Shown here piece after piece: positions 1 through 8,900 of a stretch of DNA of 64,000 bases. Within the stretch, counting starts at the first letter, position 1. The number at the start of each line of letters is the position of its first letter. The notes under the pieces were generated by a model. The model did no database searches. It was not told where the DNA came from and saw nothing but the letters and a program-made list of their open reading frames with translations. A program made the position numbers and the translations under genes. Source of the DNA: Acidobacteriota bacterium (lineage in GTDB: Bacteria > Acidobacteriota > Terriglobia > Terriglobales > Acidobacteriaceae); contig JABCZL010000008.1 of NCBI GenBank assembly GCA_013289685.1, positions 124,001 to 188,000 on the forward strand, given 5' to 3'.

Positions 1-8
1 GGTTTAAG

Positions 9-43
9 GTCCGAGGTCTGTGGTCTGAAGTCTGAAGTCTGCC
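9..43. repeat. Period-7 tandem repeat, five units
   Basis: Five consecutive heptamers can be read directly: GTCCGAG, GTCTGTG, GTCTGAA, GTCTGAA, GTCTGCC. The array lies just upstream of the pseudouridine synthase. Related heptamers (GTCCAAC, GTCCGAG, GTCCGAC) recur inside a coding sequence at 8316-8336, and other period-7 arrays with a different core (AGCTTCT type) occur at 30706, 40794 and 45640. Function unknown; it recalls the heptanucleotide STRR repeats described in cyanobacteria. Confidence 0.75.
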
Positions 44-79
44 CGCTTTCCTGCTCGCTTCGATTAGCATGGAACGCGC

Positions 80-856
80 GTGCCTTCGAAGGCGACAACC
101 CGCAAGATCGGCCTGGCTCGCGCACTGTCGAAGCTGGGATATTGCTCGCGCTCGCAAGCCGCGCAGTTGATTCGCGCCAGCCGGGTGCGGTTGAACGGAG
201 ATGTGCGGCGCGACCCCGAGACACCGGTTCGCTTGGAGCAGGATCGCATCGTGGTGGACGGGCATGCCATTGATCCACGGCAGAAGATTTATCTCATGAT
301 GAACAAGCCGCGCGGAGTGGTGACGACGGCGTCCGACGAAAAAGGCCGGGAAACGGTATATGGCGTGTTGGAGAAAGGTGGTGAGTTGCTGCCCTGGGTT
401 GCTCCCGTCGGACGGCTGGACAAAGCCAGCGAAGGCTTGCTTCTGCTGACCAACGATTCCGAGTGGGGGGCGCGAATCGCCGCGCCCGAGACGCATCTGG
501 AGAAAACCTACCACGTGCAAATCGGAATGGTCGCCGACGAGATACTCACGCGCGCAATCGAGACCGGCGTGACGAGCGAGGACGGGGATTTTCTTCGCGC
601 CACACGGGCCCGATTGCTGCGCGCGGGAGAGAAAAACTGCTGGCTTGAGATCACGCTGGATGAAGGCAAGAACCGCCACATTCGGCGCATGCTGGCGGCC
701 CTCGGCGTCGAAGTGCTCAGGTTGGTGCGCGTGGCCATCGGTCCGTTGCAACTGGGCACCCTGCCGAAGGGAGCCTATCGTCCGCTGACTCCACAAGAAA
801 AGCTCGCTGTGGATCGGGGCCTAGAAAACCTTTCGGCCACGAAGGGCACGAAGTAA
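80..856 (+). CDS. RsuA/RluB-family rRNA pseudouridine synthase
   Basis: Converts a uridine in rRNA to pseudouridine. The 258-residue product has an N-terminal S4 RNA-binding domain (about residues 10-60), then the catalytic domain with the family motif GRLDKASEGLLLLTND near residue 115, whose Asp is the expected nucleophile, and a later EGKNRHIRRM motif that is also typical of RsuA/RluB. The length fits the family. The start is GTG at 80; the ATG at 69 is in another frame. The last six residues (ATKGTK) and the TAA stop are written by one arm of a repeated inverted repeat (CACGAAGGGCACGAAG), so the native C-terminus may have been replaced. Whether the target is 23S (RluB-like) or 16S (RsuA-like) rRNA cannot be told here. 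Confidence 0.9.
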   Translation: MPSKATTRKIGLARALSKLGYCSRSQAAQLIRASRVRLNGDVRRDPETPVRLEQDRIVVDGHAIDPRQKIYLMMNKPRGVVTTASDEKGRETVYGVLEKGGELLPWVAPVGRLDKASEGLLLLTNDSEWGARIAAPETHLEKTYHVQIGMVADEILTRAIETGVTSEDGDFLRATRARLLRAGEKNCWLEITLDEGKNRHIRRMLAALGVEVLRLVRVAIGPLQLGTLPKGAYRPLTPQEKLAVDRGLENLSATKGTK

Positions 857-919
857 CCCGAAGGAAACCTTGTTCCGATGTTGATGTTTCCTTCGTGAAC
901 CTTCGTGCCCTTCGTGGTT
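835..919. repeat. Inverted repeat over the pseudouridine synthase stop codon
   Basis: The arm CCACGAAGGGCACGAAG (835 onward) is matched by CTTCGTGCCCTTCGTGG ending near 918, with GAAGGAAA/TTTCCTTC pairing inside. It can form a long hairpin at the end of the gene and may act as a terminator, though it has no T tract. The rest of the gap up to the cytochrome gene at 1138 has no convincing gene; I see no clear promoter or RNA in it. Confidence 0.7.
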
Positions 920-1137
920 GTCGGGTTGACTCTGTGAGTCCTGCGAAGAGCGAGGGGTGCAAGACTCGCCTTCCGGAGACGCAAAATCGCATGCGTGCCT
1001 GACCCCTCTGATGCCGCCATAGTATTTTTGTATTATTCCGCCGGTAGTCGCCCCCGTTTAACTTTATCTGCGCGGGATTTCGGCCACTGGGGGCTGACCT
1101 GCTCGCGTAGCTTCCATCTCCGTTGCACATGCGGCAA

Positions 1138-4026
1138 ATGCCAACATCTGGGGGAATCGTCAATCGGGCCTTGTCTTGGCTCGTTCCTTTCCTGGCGATC
1201 TCTGCCGCTTATCTCTACACGTTTCCTCAGCCGAACATGTTGTACGCGGGGGTGGTCCTGCTGCACGCACTAGGAGGCGTACTGGTCGCGATCCTGCTGA
1301 TTCCCGCCTTCGCGCGCCTGATGAGATCGGGAAGCCTCTCCTCACGGGTGGGATGGCTGCTGATTGCGGCGGGAGCGGTCTTGGGAGTGGTCCTCATCAA
1401 GACCGGAACTCCGCGAACCGAATGGAACAAGCTCTATCTCCACATCGTGATTTCAGCCGCGGGCGTGGGCCTGCTGATCGCGGGATGGCTGGGCAGGCGC
1501 GAGTCGTCCGACCCCGCGCCGCTCGCGTCGAGGATAGCTGCCGGTGCCGTGCGGGCCGCGATCTGCCTGGCGATACTTGCCGGCGTTGGCTACGGCGCGC
1601 GCTACACTCGCGAGAGTTGGCAGACGCGCAACCGCATAGAGAATCCGACGATGCCCCCCGACAACATGAACGGAGAAGGAGACGGCCCAGAGGGCGCGTT
1701 CTTCCCCAGTTCGGCGCAGGTTTACGGCAAGCAGAAAATTCCCAGCAAGTTCTTCATGGAGTCCGACTCCTGCAAGCGCTGTCACGAAGATATCTACAAC
1801 CAGTGGTTCAGTTCGGCGCACCATTTTTCCTCGTTCAACAACCAGTGGTACCGCAAGTCGATCGAGTACATGCAGGATACGATCGGCACCAAGCCGTCGA
1901 AGTGGTGTGGCGGATGCCACGATCCCGCGGTGCTGTACGCGGGATTGATGGACAGCCCGATCAAGCAGATCGTGCACCGGCCCGAAGCGCAGGCCGGGCT
2001 GGGCTGCATGATGTGCCACTCCATCGCCAACGTGAAGAGCACGATGGGGCAGGGTGATTTCTATTTGGAGTATCCCAAGCTTCATGAACTCGCTGCCACA
2101 CAGAATCCGGTGGCCCGGTCGCTGCATGATTTTTTGATCCGGCTGAATCCGGAGCCCCACCGGCGTGTTTTTCTAAAACCGTTCATGCGCGATCAGACAG
2201 CGGAATTCTGCTCCTCCTGCCACAAGGTGCACCTGGATGTCCCGGTGAACAATTACCGTTGGTTCCGCGGTTTCAACGAGTACGACAACTGGCAGGCCAG
2301 CGGAGTTTCCGGGCAGGGGGCGCGGTCGTTCTACTATCCGCCGAAGCCTCAGCAGTGTGCGGACTGCCACATGCCCGCGGAGGCCTCTAAGGACGCGGGC
2401 AACGTCAACGGCTTTGTTCACTCGCATCGTTTTCCCGGGGCGAATACCGCGGTGCCCACGGCGAATGAAGATGCGCCGCAGTTGAAGCTGACGGAAGACT
2501 TCCTGAAGAGTGGGGCTCTCACGGTTGATATTTTTGCGTTGTCTCCGGCGCAGGCTCCGCTCAAGCCCGGTGCGGCGACGCAGTCGGAACTCTCCACCAC
2601 TTTCGCCGTGGGAGAAGAAGCCGAGAGCAAGATGGCTGCCGAGACGGGAGGGGAAGTTGCCCCTGTGTCCGCGCCGCTGAACCTCGCTCAGCCGGCTCTC
2701 CGCCGCGGAGACACGGTGCGCGTGGATGTGGTGGTTCGCACGAAGAAGGTTGGGCACTTCTTTCCCGGCGGCACCGTCGACGCTTACGACACGTGGCTCG
2801 AACTGAAAGGCACTGACGACAAAGGGCAGACTATTTTCTGGAGCGGGATGGTCGAGGACAACGGCCACGGTCCCGTGGAAAAAGGCGCGCATTTTTACCG
2901 TTCGCTCCAGATTGATGCGCATGGCAATCCCATCAACAAGCGCAATGCATGGGCGACGCGTGCGGTCGTGTACGTGAGGCTCATCCCGCCAGGCGCCGCT
3001 GACACGGTGCACTATCGAATGCTGATCCCGCAAAACGCGGGCAACAAGATCACGCTGCACGCACGGCTGTGCTACCGGAAGTTTTCGTGGTATGGAACGC
3101 ACGAGGCTTTCGCCGGAATCCCTGATCCGTCCAAGCCCTACGCAGTGGCTCCCGATTACGACGACCGCCCGACGATCTTCACTGCGTCGCTGGCCGGAGT
3201 TTCGGCGAAGGAAGAAAAAATTCCCGAGCTGCCGATTGTCGCCCTCGCCGAGAACGAAGTCACGCTTCCGGTCGTAGCGCATAACGCACCCGCAGCGGAG
3301 CCGAAGACGATTGTCCGCAAAGAAGAATGGCAGCGCTGGAACGATTATGGAATCGGATTGTTTCTGCAGGGAGACTTGAAAGGCGCGGCAGCCGCATTCC
3401 AGAAGGTGACGGAGGCGGACCCGAATAATCCCGATGGTTGGGTGAACATTGGCCGCTGCGCGGTGCAGGAAGGCGACATGCCGCGCGCTCGCACCGTGCT
3501 GGAAAAAGCTCTGGCCCTGTCTCCGAATCTGGCCCGCGCTAATTTTTTCTACGCCAAGGTTCTACGAGCGGACGGCAACTATGACGGCGCGGCGGCGCGA
3601 CTGCGCATGGTGTTGGCACAGTATCCACGCGACCGGGTGGCAATCAATGACCTGGGGCGCGTTCTGTTTCTGCAACGCAAATACGACGAGGCCGTGAAGA
3701 CTCTGCAGTCAGTGTTGGCGATCGATCCCGAAGATCTGCAGGCGCATTATAACCTGATGCTCTGTTACAACGGCCTCGGCCAGGAAAAACTAGCCAAGGA
3801 ACATGAGGCACGATACATGCGATTCAAGGCCGACGAGTCGTCGCAGGCCATCACCGGGCCTTATCGCCAGATTCATCCCGAAGACAATAACGAGCGTCAG
3901 GCCGTGCACGAGCATGTTTCCGTGCCGCTGCTTGCGCCAAGCAAGGCCCATGTGGGGACGGCTCTCGGCCGTTCTGCCGGGCAACGCCCGGCAGCTCTCG
4001 CCACGAATACCGGAGCCTCGAAATAA
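1138..4026 (+). CDS. Membrane-anchored pentaheme cytochrome c with C-terminal TPRs
   Basis: About 962 residues. The first 170 residues contain roughly five hydrophobic segments, so the protein is anchored in the inner membrane. The exported part carries five CxxCH heme-binding motifs near residues 212 (CKRCH), 257 (CGGCH), 290 (CMMCH), 358 (CSSCH) and 407 (CADCH), in a cytochrome c554-like arrangement. A beta-rich region follows, and TPR-like helices occupy about residues 735-900. No enzyme domain is visible; an electron-transfer role is inferred. The next gene starts on the last base of this stop codon (TAATG), implying translational coupling. I chose ATG 1138; TTG 1123 and ATG 1129 are in frame and none has a strong Shine-Dalgarno. 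The C-terminal tail includes a perfect hairpin sequence at 3974-3994. Confidence 0.85.
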   Translation: MPTSGGIVNRALSWLVPFLAISAAYLYTFPQPNMLYAGVVLLHALGGVLVAILLIPAFARLMRSGSLSSRVGWLLIAAGAVLGVVLIKTGTPRTEWNKLYLHIVISAAGVGLLIAGWLGRRESSDPAPLASRIAAGAVRAAICLAILAGVGYGARYTRESWQTRNRIENPTMPPDNMNGEGDGPEGAFFPSSAQVYGKQKIPSKFFMESDSCKRCHEDIYNQWFSSAHHFSSFNNQWYRKSIEYMQDTIGTKPSKWCGGCHDPAVLYAGLMDSPIKQIVHRPEAQAGLGCMMCHSIANVKSTMGQGDFYLEYPKLHELAATQNPVARSLHDFLIRLNPEPHRRVFLKPFMRDQTAEFCSSCHKVHLDVPVNNYRWFRGFNEYDNWQASGVSGQGARSFYYPPKPQQCADCHMPAEASKDAGNVNGFVHSHRFPGANTAVPTANEDAPQLKLTEDFLKSGALTVDIFALSPAQAPLKPGAATQSELSTTFAVGEEAESKMAAETGGEVAPVSAPLNLAQPALRRGDTVRVDVVVRTKKVGHFFPGGTVDAYDTWLELKGTDDKGQTIFWSGMVEDNGHGPVEKGAHFYRSLQIDAHGNPINKRNAWATRAVVYVRLIPPGAADTVHYRMLIPQNAGNKITLHARLCYRKFSWYGTHEAFAGIPDPSKPYAVAPDYDDRPTIFTASLAGVSAKEEKIPELPIVALAENEVTLPVVAHNAPAAEPKTIVRKEEWQRWNDYGIGLFLQGDLKGAAAAFQKVTEADPNNPDGWVNIGRCAVQEGDMPRARTVLEKALALSPNLARANFFYAKVLRADGNYDGAAARLRMVLAQYPRDRVAINDLGRVLFLQRKYDEAVKTLQSVLAIDPEDLQAHYNLMLCYNGLGQEKLAKEHEARYMRFKADESSQAITGPYRQIHPEDNNERQAVHEHVSVPLLAPSKAHVGTALGRSAGQRPAALATNTGASK
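3974..3994. repeat. Perfect hairpin inside the cytochrome gene 3' end
   Basis: CTGCCGGGC, AAC, GCCCGGCAG: perfect 9-bp arms within codons for a low-complexity tail of the cytochrome. It could be a palindromic insert or local coding bias; there is no second copy of exactly this hairpin in the window. Confidence 0.6.
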
Positions 4027-5765
4027 TGCGCCTCCATCGATATCCATGGAAGTTCGTCCGGGCGCTTGGGTTCGCGTTCCTGACAGCGTCTTTTCTCCTC
4101 ACCGCGAACGCACAAGAGAAACTTCACTTCCGCGACATCACCGCGCAGGCGGGAATTCACTTCACCCACAACAACGGCGCGTTCGGAAAGAAGTGGCTGC
4201 CGGAAACCATGGGACCGGGCTGCGCCTTCATCGATTACGACAACGACGGATATCCCGACGTCCTTCTTATCAACGGAGACGATTTTCCTGGCCACCCGCA
4301 CAGTTCGGGAATACTAGGCCCGACCACACTGAAGCTCTATCACAACAATGGCAACGGCACGTTCACCGACGTCACGCGCAAATCGGGTCTTGCGATTCCC
4401 ATGTTCGGGTTCGGCGTGGCGGTGGGCGACTACGACAACGACGGTTTTGACGATATCTTCGTCACCGCGCTCGGCCAGAGTCATCTTTTTCACAACAACG
4501 GCAACGGCACGTTCACCGACGTCACCAAGTCCGCCGGAATGTGGGGACCGAACGAGTTCTCGACGGGCGCCGCCTGGGTGGACTACGACCGGGACGGCAA
4601 ACTCGATCTGGTGGTCGCAAACTACGTGCAATGGACTGAGCAGACCGATCTTTACTGCACGCTCGACGGTACGCACAAATCTTATTGCACGCCAGAGTCG
4701 TATAAAGGCACGTCGGTGCGCCTCTGGCACAACCTGGGCGGCGGCAAGTTTGAAGACGCGACGCAAAAGGCTGGGCTGGGCGATCCCACGTCGAAGAGTC
4801 TGGGAATTGCGATTCTCGACTACAACGGTGATGGCTGGCCCGACATCGTAATCGCCAACGACACGCAGCCCAACAAGCTCTATCTCAACAAGAAGGATGG
4901 GACGTTTGAGGAGCGCGGCGTGGCGGCCGGCATCGGGTTCAGCGAGGACGGGATTGCGCGGGCGGGCATGGGCGTCGATGCCGCCGACTACGATCACAGC
5001 GGCCACGCCAGCATCATCATCAGCAACTTCGCTAATCAGATGGTCTCGCTCTATCACAACGAGGGCAACGGACTGTTCGTCGACGAAGCGCCGCAGTCGG
5101 AGGTAGGCCGGGCGAGCCTGGTTACCCTGGGCTTCGCGTGTTTCTTCTTCGATTACGACAACGACGGCTGGCAGGATATTTTCGTCGCCGACGGCCACAT
5201 TGAAGATCAGATCGAGCGCGTGCAGAAGCGCGTGAGCTATGCCGAGCCTCCGCACCTGTTCCGCAATCTCGGCGGCGGGAAGTTCACCGAAGTCACGACG
5301 CAGATGGGGAGTGTGTTCGCGGCGCCAAAAGTGGCGCGGGCCGCGGCTTACGCCGACATCGACAACGACGGCTTCCTCGACATTTTGCTGACCACGAATG
5401 CCGGGCCAGCGTACTTGTTCCACAACGAAGGCGGGACGAACCACAGTCTGCGCGTCAAGCTCGTGGGCACAAAGTCGAACCGCGACGGCATTGGAGCGGT
5501 CGTCCGCGTGAGCGCGGGCGGGGATAACGGTAAAGACACGCAGTGGAAGATGCTGCGCTCCGGATCGAGTTATCTGGCGCAAAGCGAATTGGTGCTGACC
5601 TTTGGCCTGGGCTCACAAAGCAAAGCCGACAGCGTTGAGATTCAGTGGCCAAGCGGGCAGGTCGACAAGCTGTCGAACATCGACGCCGGCCAGACCGTCA
5701 CGGTGCAGGAAGGGAAGGGCATAATCGCCAAACGGGCCTACGGTGAAGCGGCTGCGAGGAAGTAA
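4026..5765 (+). CDS. Secreted VCBS/FG-GAP repeat protein with C-terminal ASPIC/UnbV (CRTAC1-like) domain
   Basis: The 579-residue product begins with a signal peptide ending in an ANA-type cleavage site near residue 29. Residues about 35-470 hold repeated DYDNDGYPD/DYNGDGWPD calcium-binding-like FG-GAP blade motifs, each followed by LYHNNGNGTFTDVT-type strands, which predicts a beta-propeller. The last 110 residues match the ASPIC/UnbV module (NHSLRVKLVG, then GIGAVVRVSAGG, then SGSSYLAQSE and VEIQWPSGQVD). The start codon overlaps the stop of the cytochrome gene by one base, so the two are probably made together. The domain combination is known from CRTAC1-like proteins; the biochemical role in bacteria is not established. 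Confidence 0.88.
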   Translation: MRLHRYPWKFVRALGFAFLTASFLLTANAQEKLHFRDITAQAGIHFTHNNGAFGKKWLPETMGPGCAFIDYDNDGYPDVLLINGDDFPGHPHSSGILGPTTLKLYHNNGNGTFTDVTRKSGLAIPMFGFGVAVGDYDNDGFDDIFVTALGQSHLFHNNGNGTFTDVTKSAGMWGPNEFSTGAAWVDYDRDGKLDLVVANYVQWTEQTDLYCTLDGTHKSYCTPESYKGTSVRLWHNLGGGKFEDATQKAGLGDPTSKSLGIAILDYNGDGWPDIVIANDTQPNKLYLNKKDGTFEERGVAAGIGFSEDGIARAGMGVDAADYDHSGHASIIISNFANQMVSLYHNEGNGLFVDEAPQSEVGRASLVTLGFACFFFDYDNDGWQDIFVADGHIEDQIERVQKRVSYAEPPHLFRNLGGGKFTEVTTQMGSVFAAPKVARAAAYADIDNDGFLDILLTTNAGPAYLFHNEGGTNHSLRVKLVGTKSNRDGIGAVVRVSAGGDNGKDTQWKMLRSGSSYLAQSELVLTFGLGSQSKADSVEIQWPSGQVDKLSNIDAGQTVTVQEGKGIIAKRAYGEAAARK

Positions 5766-5806
5766 ACTGAGGCTGCCGGGTTGGACGGCCGCTGTTCAAA
5801 AAGCAC

Positions 5807-5897
5807 TTGTCATTCCGAGGAGCGCAGCGACGAGGAACCTGCTGTTCGCTGTTACCGCCGCAGAAGCAGATTTCTCGCTTCGCTCGAAATGACAAAA
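5807..5897. repeat. Imperfect palindromic repeat (GTCATTCCGAGG family)
   Basis: Starts with TTGTCATTCCGAGGAGCG and ends with CTTCGCTCGAAATGACAA; these arms pair over about 15 positions. The left arm plus GACGAGGAACCTGCT recurs almost unchanged at 34640-34675. It fills most of the 200-bp gap between the two VCBS/CRTAC genes. No gene is seen in the gap. Confidence 0.75.
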
Positions 5898-5969
5898 CTT
5901 TGATTGCTTTTGGCCCGGTTGCCGCCGACTACTGAGTATGCCTTCGTGCTTTATGGTTAAATCCTTGTG

Positions 5970-8900
5970 ATGAATCCCCGAATTGCTGCTGCTCTCGTCG
6001 CCACGCTGCTCGCCGCCGTCGGCCTCATCGCTCCCGAGTCAAAACCGAATCCCATCGAGGCCGCGCGCCTGAACAACCTCGGTGTGGCTTACATGAACCA
6101 GCAGCTTTTCGAGAAGGGATTGAAGGAGTTTCAGCAGGCCGCCGAAGCCGATCCCAAGCTCGCGATCGCGCGGCTGAACATGGGCGTCGCCTACCTGAAC
6201 CTGCAGAAGATCGACGAAGCCAAGGCTGCATTGGAAGATACGCTCAAGCAGGATCCTGAGAATCCGAACGCCTGGTACAACCTCGGCATGCTGGCCAAGA
6301 ATACCGGCGACGCGCCGGCGGCGATCGATGCCTTCAAACGCGTCGTCGAGATCGATGCGAACGATGCCGACACCTGGTATTTTCTCGGCAGCGCGTACGT
6401 GCAGGCGAAGCAGTTTCCCGAGGCGATCGACGCCTTCGAGCGTGCCCTGAAACTCAACCAGCATCATGCTTCTGCGGAGTTCGGATTGTCACGCGCGTAC
6501 CAGCAATCCGGCGACGTCGACCACGCCCGCGAGCACCTCAAGAAATTCCAGTACATCACCCAGAACAAAATTGGTGCGCCCATGAGCCTGGCCTACGGCG
6601 AGCAGGGCCAATACTCGCGCGCGGTGGAATCGCCGTCGGCAGTGTTGAAAGCCCCGGCGCCGATCAAGGTGCGGTTTGTGGATGTGACAAGGGAGGCGGG
6701 ACTCATAGGAAAAGGGCCTGAGCCCTCTCGTGCGAACCAATTCCTTGGCTACCTGGGACACGGAGCCTGTTTTCTTGATTATGACAATGACGGAAAAATC
6801 GACATCTTTGTTGCGGCCGGCGGGATGGGAGGGGGAATCTCTCTCTACCACAACCTGGGCAATGGCAAGTTCGAGGATGTTACGAAGAAGGCTGGGCTTG
6901 ACCCAAAACTGGAGGGAGCCGGATGCACCGCGGGCGACTATGACAACGACGGCTGGAGCGACATCGTACTCACCGGGAACGACGACGTCAGGCTATTCCA
7001 TAACCGGAAGGACGGCACGTTCGAAGACGTTACGGCTGACGCCAACGTCGGCGCGAATGATTTAAACCTGGGAGTCACATTCATCGACTATGACCACGAC
7101 GGTGATCTTGATCTCCTGGTGACCCGTAGCGGCGATAAGGCCGAATGGGGAGACATGTTTCGGAATAACGGAGACGGAACCTTCACGGACGTGAGTGAGA
7201 AGTTGGGATTCTGGGAAATGGGATCGTCCGGAGGGGAGGCAGCAATCGGCACAGATTACAACAATGATCGAGCGGTTGATATTTTGGTGCCGGGACTGGG
7301 GCCGAGTATTTTGCAGAATCAGAGAGAGGGGAAATTCCTTTTACAAAAGCCGTGGTCCTCTGACATGCCGGCGCCGGTAAGAGGCGCTGCGGTTCTCGAC
7401 TTCGACCATGATGGCTGGATGGATACGGCCTTCACGCACGACGGATGGACGAATGGGCAAAGCATAACGCTATGGCGGAATGAGAAAGGCAAGTTAGCGA
7501 GGCGAGTGGACTTTCCGAAAGTAGAATGGCTCAAGGGCTGGGGCATTGCCGCCTTCGACTACGACAACGACGGCTGGGTTGACCTCGTCGCCGTCGGCGA
7601 GACGAAAGATGGCAAGGGCGAAATTAAACTCTTCCGCAACCTCGGGCCTGACGGCTTCAAAGACGTCACCGTCGACGTTGGCCTCGACAAAATTCAACTT
7701 AAAGATCCGCGCGCCATCATCACCGGAGACTACGACGGCGACGGCGCCACCGACCTGCTCATTACGCAGAATCACGGGCCGGCCGTGTTGCTGCGCAACG
7801 AGGGCGGCAATCAGAATCACTGGCTGCGGTTGTCGCTCAAGGGACTGGCCGACAATAAGTCCGCCATCGGCACCAAGGTCGAAGTTTTTGCGGGCGGGAA
7901 CCGGCAGAAGTTTGAAATCTACGGCTCCAACGGCTACCTGGGGCAGAATTCCACAGACATCGTCGTCGGCCTGGGCGATTCCAAAGAAGCGGACATCGTG
8001 CGCATGCTGTGGCCAACCGGCGTGCTGCAAGACGAAATTCAAATCGCTGGTGACAAGCAGCAAAACTTCCAGGAGATCGACCGCCGCGGCAGTTCCTGCC
8101 CAACGCTGTTTGTGTGGAACGGCGAGCGCTACGAGTTTGTCGCTGACATGCTGGGCGCGGGCGTGGTCGGCCACTGGGTCGGGCCCGGCCAGCGCGACGT
8201 TCCGCGGCCCGTGGAGTGGATCAAGATTGATCGGGCTGCGATTCGGGAGAAGGGAAATCAAAATCCCCACTTCTCGCAAAGTACACGAGAAATGGGGCAC
8301 CCGGGTTCGGCTGAGGTCCAACGTCCGAGGTCCGACGCCGGTCTTCTCAGCTTCCGTTTCATGGAGCCGCTCGAAGAGGCTGTTTACCTCGATCAGGTGC
8401 GGCTGCTGGCGGTCGATCATCCGGTGGATGTCGACGTGTATCCCAACGAGTATTTCGCGTCGAACCCGCCGTATCCGCCGTTCAAGGTGGTGGTAAGCCG
8501 CGACGCGCGTCCACCGGCGGGGGCGTGGGACGATCACGGGCACGACGTTCTGCCCTATTTACGCGCGCACCATTATTTCGGCGATTTTGCGCTCACGCAG
8601 TTTCAAGGATTCGCCCAGCCTCATAGCTTGACACTCGATCTGGGTGAGGCCTACCGCGGCGGTCCGCTCTGGCTGCTGTTGCATGGCGAGGTCGAATACT
8701 TTTCGGCGAACAGCATGTACGCGGCGTCGCAAGCCGGAATTGAAGCGATCTCGCCATACGTGGAAGCGCTCGGCGCTAGCGGACAGTGGAAACGCGTGAT
8801 CGACGACATGGGATTTCCCGCGGGCGGTCCGCGCACCATGACCGCCGATCTCACCGGCAAGCTGCCGCCGGGCACGCGAAAGATTCGCATCACGACCAAT

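Noticed and set aside
4314..5582. 422-codon minus-strand frame opposite the VCBS/CRTAC gene
   Set aside because: The repeated GACAACGAC-type codons of the propeller make long antisense frames; the plus strand has clear domains.
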